This document shows, one piece after another, positions 60,626-64,000 of a DNA stretch of 64,000 nt; the first letter of the stretch is position 1, and the number at the start of each line of letters is the position of its first letter. The notes under the pieces are model-generated. The model was given only the letters and a program-made list of their open reading frames with translations, had not been told where the DNA came from and did not search any database. The stretch is from assembly GCF_019316905.1 (NCBI RefSeq), contig NZ_CP079216.1:2108001-2172000 (forward strand). The letters run 5' to 3'. This DNA is from Tessaracoccus palaemonis (GTDB lineage Bacteria > Actinomycetota > Actinomycetes > Propionibacteriales > Propionibacteriaceae). A program made the position numbers and the translations under genes.

Positions 60626-62140
60626 GTGACTCGAATCAACCCGACCCTGACTCTCAGCAAGTCTCTTCCGAAGTCCGCCGGCGTGGTCGTCGTCGGCCTG
60701 GCGAGCGTCAACACGGCAGACACGGCCGCCGTCGGCGTGACCGCGGACCTCGACAAGGCATACCAGAAGGCCTTCGGCCACACGGTCCACGAGATGGCCC
60801 TCGCCCTGGGCGCGAAGTCCGAGGCCGACGCCGTCACCCGACTGCCGGCCCGCGACGGGCTACGGGTCCTGGTGGTCGGGCTCGGCGACGCGGACGTGAC
60901 CCCCGACCGGCTCCGCAGCGCCACCGGCGTCGCGCTGCGCACGGCCGCCGGCCTGGCCGACGCGGCCGACCTGCAGGTCGCGGTGTCGCTGGAGGTCTCC
61001 GATCCCGAGCTGATCCAGGCCGCGGCGGAGGGCTCGCTGCTCGGCGCCTACCGGTTCGCCCGCCTCACCGCAGACGCCCCCGCCACCGCGGTCGCCTCCG
61101 TCGTGCTGGTCACCCCCGTTGTCGACGCCGTCCAGAAGGCCGCCGCCGAGGAGGCCCGCGTGATCGCCGAAGCCGTCTGCCAGGCGCGCGACTGGCAGAA
61201 CACCCCGGCGAACCTGCTCTACCCCGAGTCTTTCGCCGACGCCGCCAGGGCCTACGTCAAGGATGCGAAGATCGCCGTCGAGATCCTGGATGAGAAGGCC
61301 CTGGACAAGTACGGCTACGGCGGCATCCTCGCGGTCGGCGGCGGCTCGGCCCGCGCGCCGCGGCTCGCCCGCTTCTCGTACGCTCCCCGCGGCGCCACGG
61401 CGCACCTCGCGCTGGTGGGCAAGGGCATCACGTTCGACTCGGGTGGCCTCGACATCAAGCCCGCGGGCGGCATGGCCGGCATGAAGTTCGACATGTCGGG
61501 GGCGGCCTCGGTCGTCGCGGCCATCCGCGCTATCGCCGACCTCGGCCTCAAGGTCCAGGTCACCGCCTACGCTGCGCTGGCAGAGAACATGCCGTCGGGC
61601 AGCGCGTACCGTTCGAGCGACGTGCTCACCATGTTCGACGGCCAGACGGTCGAGAACTACAACACCGACGCCGAGGGCCGCCTCGTGATGGCCGACGCCA
61701 TCGGCCGGGCCGCGCAGGACAAGCCGGAGCTGATCGTCGACATCGCGACCCTGACGGGGGCCTGCATGGTCGGGCTCGGGTTGCGCACGGCCGGCCTGAT
61801 CACCAACGGCGAGGAGACCTCCGACGTGCTGCTGGACGCCGCGGAGACCGCGGGCGAGGACTTCTGGGAGCTCCCGCTGAACGACTACGTCCGCGGTCAG
61901 CTCACCTCCACCGTCGCCGACATGCGCTCGGGCGCAAGCCAGCGCTGGGGCGGCGCGCTGGTGGCCGGTGCCTTCCTCGAGAGGTTCGTCCCCGAGGGCA
62001 CCGCATGGGCCCACCTCGACATCGCGGGCCCGGCCGAGAACCCCGACGAGGCGTTCGGCTACACGCCGAAGGGCGGCACAGGGATGGGTGTTCGCACGCT
62101 CATCTCGCTGGCCTCCAGGCTGGCCGATCAGCGCGGCTGA
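60626..62140 (+). CDS. pepA: Leucyl aminopeptidase (M17)
   Basis: The 504-residue protease has the metal and catalytic motifs [22 protein letters not shown] and [17 protein letters not shown], plus [14 protein letters not shown]. It removes N-terminal residues from peptides in the cytoplasm as a hexamer. The N-terminal third is the non-catalytic domain. The GTG start directly follows a -10. Confidence 0.95.
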   Translation: MTRINPTLTLSKSLPKSAGVVVVGLASVNTADTAAVGVTADLDKAYQKAFGHTVHEMALALGAKSEADAVTRLPARDGLRVLVVGLGDADVTPDRLRSATGVALRTAAGLADAADLQVAVSLEVSDPELIQAAAEGSLLGAYRFARLTADAPATAVASVVLVTPVVDAVQKAAAEEARVIAEAVCQARDWQNTPANLLYPESFADAARAYVKDAKIAVEILDEKALDKYGYGGILAVGGGSARAPRLARFSYAPRGATAHLALVGKGITFDSGGLDIKPAGGMAGMKFDMSGAASVVAAIRAIADLGLKVQVTAYAALAENMPSGSAYRSSDVLTMFDGQTVENYNTDAEGRLVMADAIGRAAQDKPELIVDIATLTGACMVGLGLRTAGLITNGEETSDVLLDAAETAGEDFWELPLNDYVRGQLTSTVADMRSGASQRWGGALVAGAFLERFVPEGTAWAHLDIAGPAENPDEAFGYTPKGGTGMGVRTLISLASRLADQRG

Positions 62141-62163
62141 CGCACAGGTCAGGACGCCAATGC

Positions 62164-62197
62164 GGTGGGCGGTCGCCGATTCCGGCGGTCGCCCACC
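62164..62197 (+). terminator. Strong hairpin terminator of pepA
   Basis: GGTGGGCGGTCGCCG faces CGGCGGTCGCCCACC with a 4-base ATTC loop; 13 of 15 pairs match. It starts 24 bases after the pepA stop. No U-tract, as usual in this genome. Confidence 0.75.
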
Positions 62198-62271
62198 GTG
62201 CATGTGCGAGACCGAAAAGGCGGCTACTGTGGACCCAAACCCGTGGGTCACACATTAGGAGCCATACGCAC

Positions 62272-64000
62272 ATGTCAACCGAAGTCACTCTTCCGGCGCT
62301 CGGCGAGTCCGTCACGGAAGGCACCATCTCCCGCTGGCTCAAGGCCGTCGGCGACACCGTCGAGGCGGACGAGCCGCTGCTCGAGGTGTCGACGGACAAG
62401 GTCGACACCGAGATCCCCTCCCCCGTCGCAGGCACCCTGCTCGAGATCCGCTTCGAGGAGGACGATGTCGCCGAGGTTGGCGCCGTCCTCGCCGTGATCG
62501 GTGACGCGGGTGCTGCCGCTTCGACCGCCGAGGCCCCCGAGCCCGAGTCGGCTCCGGAGCCGGCCCAGGAGCCGGCCGCCGAGCCGGCGGCCGAGGAGCC
62601 CGTCCAGATCGCCACGCAGGCGGCCGCCCCGGCAGCCTCCGGCCCCGCCGAGGGCACCGAGGTGACCCTGCCCGCGCTCGGCGAGTCCGTCACGGAAGGC
62701 ACCATCTCCCGCTGGCTCAAGGCCGTCGGTGACACCGTCGAGGCGGACGAGCCGCTGCTCGAGGTGTCGACGGACAAGGTCGACACCGAGATCCCCTCCC
62801 CCGTCGCAGGCACCCTGCTCGAGATCCGCTTCGAGGAGGACGATGTCGCCGAGGTCGGCGCCGTCCTCGCCGTGATCGGTGACGCCGCGGCTGCCGCACC
62901 GGCCCCCGAGGCCCCCGCGGCCCCGGCTCCTGCCGCGGCCCCGGCCCCGTCGGAGCCCTCTCCCGAATCGGCCCCGTCGGCTGAGTCTGCCCCCTCCGCC
63001 CCGTCCGCCCCGACCCCCGCGGCCGCCCCCGCCAAGGAGCACTCGCCCGCGGTCCAGGAGGCCGCGGCCCGCCGCGCCTCCGAGTCGGACGGCACCTACG
63101 TCACCCCGCTCGTGCGCAAGCTCGCCAAGGAGCACGGCGTCGACCTGGCCGACGTGAAGGGCACGGGAGTCGGCGGCCGCATCCGCAAGCAGGACGTCCT
63201 CGAGGCCGCCGAGGCCGCCAAGCAGCCCGCGCCGACCGCCCCCGCAGCGGCGGCGGCTCCGGCTCCCGCCGCGCCGGCCGCGAAGGCCGCCCCGGCCCCG
63301 TCGCCGGTGCGCGGCACCACGGAGAAGCTCAGCCGCATGCGCAAGGTCATCGCCTCGCGCATGGTCGAGTCGCTGCAGGTCGCGGCGCAGCTGACCGCCA
63401 CGGTCGAGGTGGACGTCACGGCGATCAGCCACATCCGCGGCCAGGTGAAGGACGACTTCAAGAAGCGCGAGGGCGTCAGCCTCTCGTACCTGCCGTTCAT
63501 CACCATGGCGGCCGTCGAGGCGCTGAAGCAGTTCCCGGTGATCAACGCGCAGATCGACACCGAGGCCGGCACCGTCACCTACCCCGACGGCGAGCACATC
63601 AGCATCGCCGTCGACACGGACAAGGGCCTGATGGTCCCGGTCATCGCGAACGCGGGCGAGCTGAACCTCACCGGCCTGGCGAAGAAGATCGCCGACGTCG
63701 CCGCCCGCACGCGGGCGAGCAAGGTCGAGCCGCACGAGCTGTCGGGTGGCACGTTCACCATCACGAACTACGGCTCCGCCGGCACGCTGTTCGACACGCC
63801 GATCATCAACCAGCCTCAGTCGGCGATCCTCGGCACCGGCGCGCTCGTGAAGCGCCCGGTCGTCGTCGAGGACCGCTTCGGCAACGAGTCGATCGCGGTG
63901 CGCCACATGATGTACCTGTCGCTGAGCTACGACCACCGCCTCATCGACGGCGCGGTCGCCGCCCGCTTCCTGAGCGCCGTCAAGGCGCGCCTCGAGGAGG
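62272..64000 (+). CDS. sucB: Dihydrolipoamide acyltransferase (E2) with two lipoyl domains, cut by window end
   Basis: The frame is open to the end of the window (576 codons). It has two lipoyl domains with lipoyl-lysine in [15 protein letters not shown] (residues about 3-78 and 129-204), Ala/Pro/Glu linkers, a peripheral subunit-binding domain ([20 protein letters not shown]) and a catalytic acyltransferase domain ending in [10 protein letters not shown]. By position it matches M. tuberculosis dlaT (Rv2215), used by pyruvate dehydrogenase and antioxidant defence; it may be the pyruvate or 2-oxoglutarate E2. ATG preceded by AGGAG (62257-62261). The lipoyl-encoding DNA is nearly identical between domains. 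Confidence 0.9.
   Translation, partial: MSTEVTLPALGESVTEGTISRWLKAVGDTVEADEPLLEVSTDKVDTEIPSPVAGTLLEIRFEEDDVAEVGAVLAVIGDAGAAASTAEAPEPESAPEPAQEPAAEPAAEEPVQIATQAAAPAASGPAEGTEVTLPALGESVTEGTISRWLKAVGDTVEADEPLLEVSTDKVDTEIPSPVAGTLLEIRFEEDDVAEVGAVLAVIGDAAAAAPAPEAPAAPAPAAAPAPSEPSPESAPSAESAPSAPSAPTPAAAPAKEHSPAVQEAAARRASESDGTYVTPLVRKLAKEHGVDLADVKGTGVGGRIRKQDVLEAAEAAKQPAPTAPAAAAAPAPAAPAAKAAPAPSPVRGTTEKLSRMRKVIASRMVESLQVAAQLTATVEVDVTAISHIRGQVKDDFKKREGVSLSYLPFITMAAVEALKQFPVINAQIDTEAGTVTYPDGEHISIAVDTDKGLMVPVIANAGELNLTGLAKKIADVAARTRASKVEPHELSGGTFTITNYGSAGTLFDTPIINQPQSAILGTGALVKRPVVVEDRFGNESIAVRHMMYLSLSYDHRLIDGAVAARFLSAVKARLEE
62296..62885 (+). repeat. Intragenic duplication encoding the two lipoyl domains
   Basis: 62296-62507 and 62674-62885, offset 378 bases, differ at only two of 212 positions, both synonymous third bases (GGC/GGT and GTT/GTC). 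The linkers between and after them differ freely. Confidence 0.95.

Overview
The window is one contiguous, very GC-rich and densely coded actinobacterial chromosome segment. Actinomycetota markers include a bcc:aa3 respiratory supercomplex (ctaE-qcrCAB, ctaC-ctaD-ctaF), a PASTA-type Ser/Thr kinase, a class II DAHP synthase, PspA with PspAA, DUF3040 and DUF3043 proteins, GuaB1, a HelR-type RNA polymerase motor and many GTG starts. A member of the Propionibacteriales is my best guess, but the species cannot be read from the sequence. The backbone order (DUF3040, metF, idsA, PASTA kinase, aroG, plsC, NlpC/P60, DEDDh-GIY exonuclease, trpD, ctaE-qcrCAB, ctaF/ctaC, erpA, glycerate kinase, DUF3043, pepA, lipoyl E2) resembles, from memory, the M. 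tuberculosis Rv2169c-Rv2215 stretch. The other blocks look like lineage-specific insertions into that backbone.

Layout. 1-2.2 kb: tail of a transglutaminase-like membrane protein, DUF3040, a glutamine amidotransferase. 2.2-7.5 kb: a tightly coupled DUF6504-dnaE2-dinB mutagenesis operon behind a perfect LexA box. 7.6-9.9 kb: an oxidoreductase-like protein and a DsbA/CcdA thiol pair. 10-18.8 kb: helR, metF, idsA, a CtpE-like ATPase, the PASTA kinase. 18.8-21.7 kb: a repeat-rich island with a DUF222-HNH gene, REP-like palindromes, a 31-bp tandem array and two 80-bp direct repeats flanking the gene. 21.7-29.2 kb: beta-galactosidase and sugar ABC importer operon with a divergent LacI regulator. 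29.3-44.2 kb: membrane protein, ltaE/aroG, two-component system, plsC, esterase, NlpC/P60, DEDDh-GIY nuclease, cyclophilin, sunset-domain protein, YcaQ-like protein, orphan prepilin peptidase, trpD and a pseudo-receiver. 44.4-57.2 kb: respiratory genes interrupted by guaB1, an ABC exporter and an MFS carrier, then erpA. 57.3-64 kb: PspA operon, DUF3043, pepA and the start of the two-lipoyl E2 gene, which runs off the window.

Three things stand out. At least fifteen genes have a -10 hexamer ending 6-8 nt before the start codon, so leaderless transcription appears to be a main mode here, including three ultra-compact divergent pairs. The DUF222-HNH gene sits between two ~82% identical 80-bp direct repeats and has absorbed REP-like repeat sequence in frame, which suggests a cassette of its own. 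The SOS operon couples a catalytically complete DinB, rather than an ImuB, to DnaE2. No tRNA, rRNA, CRISPR array or prophage was seen.
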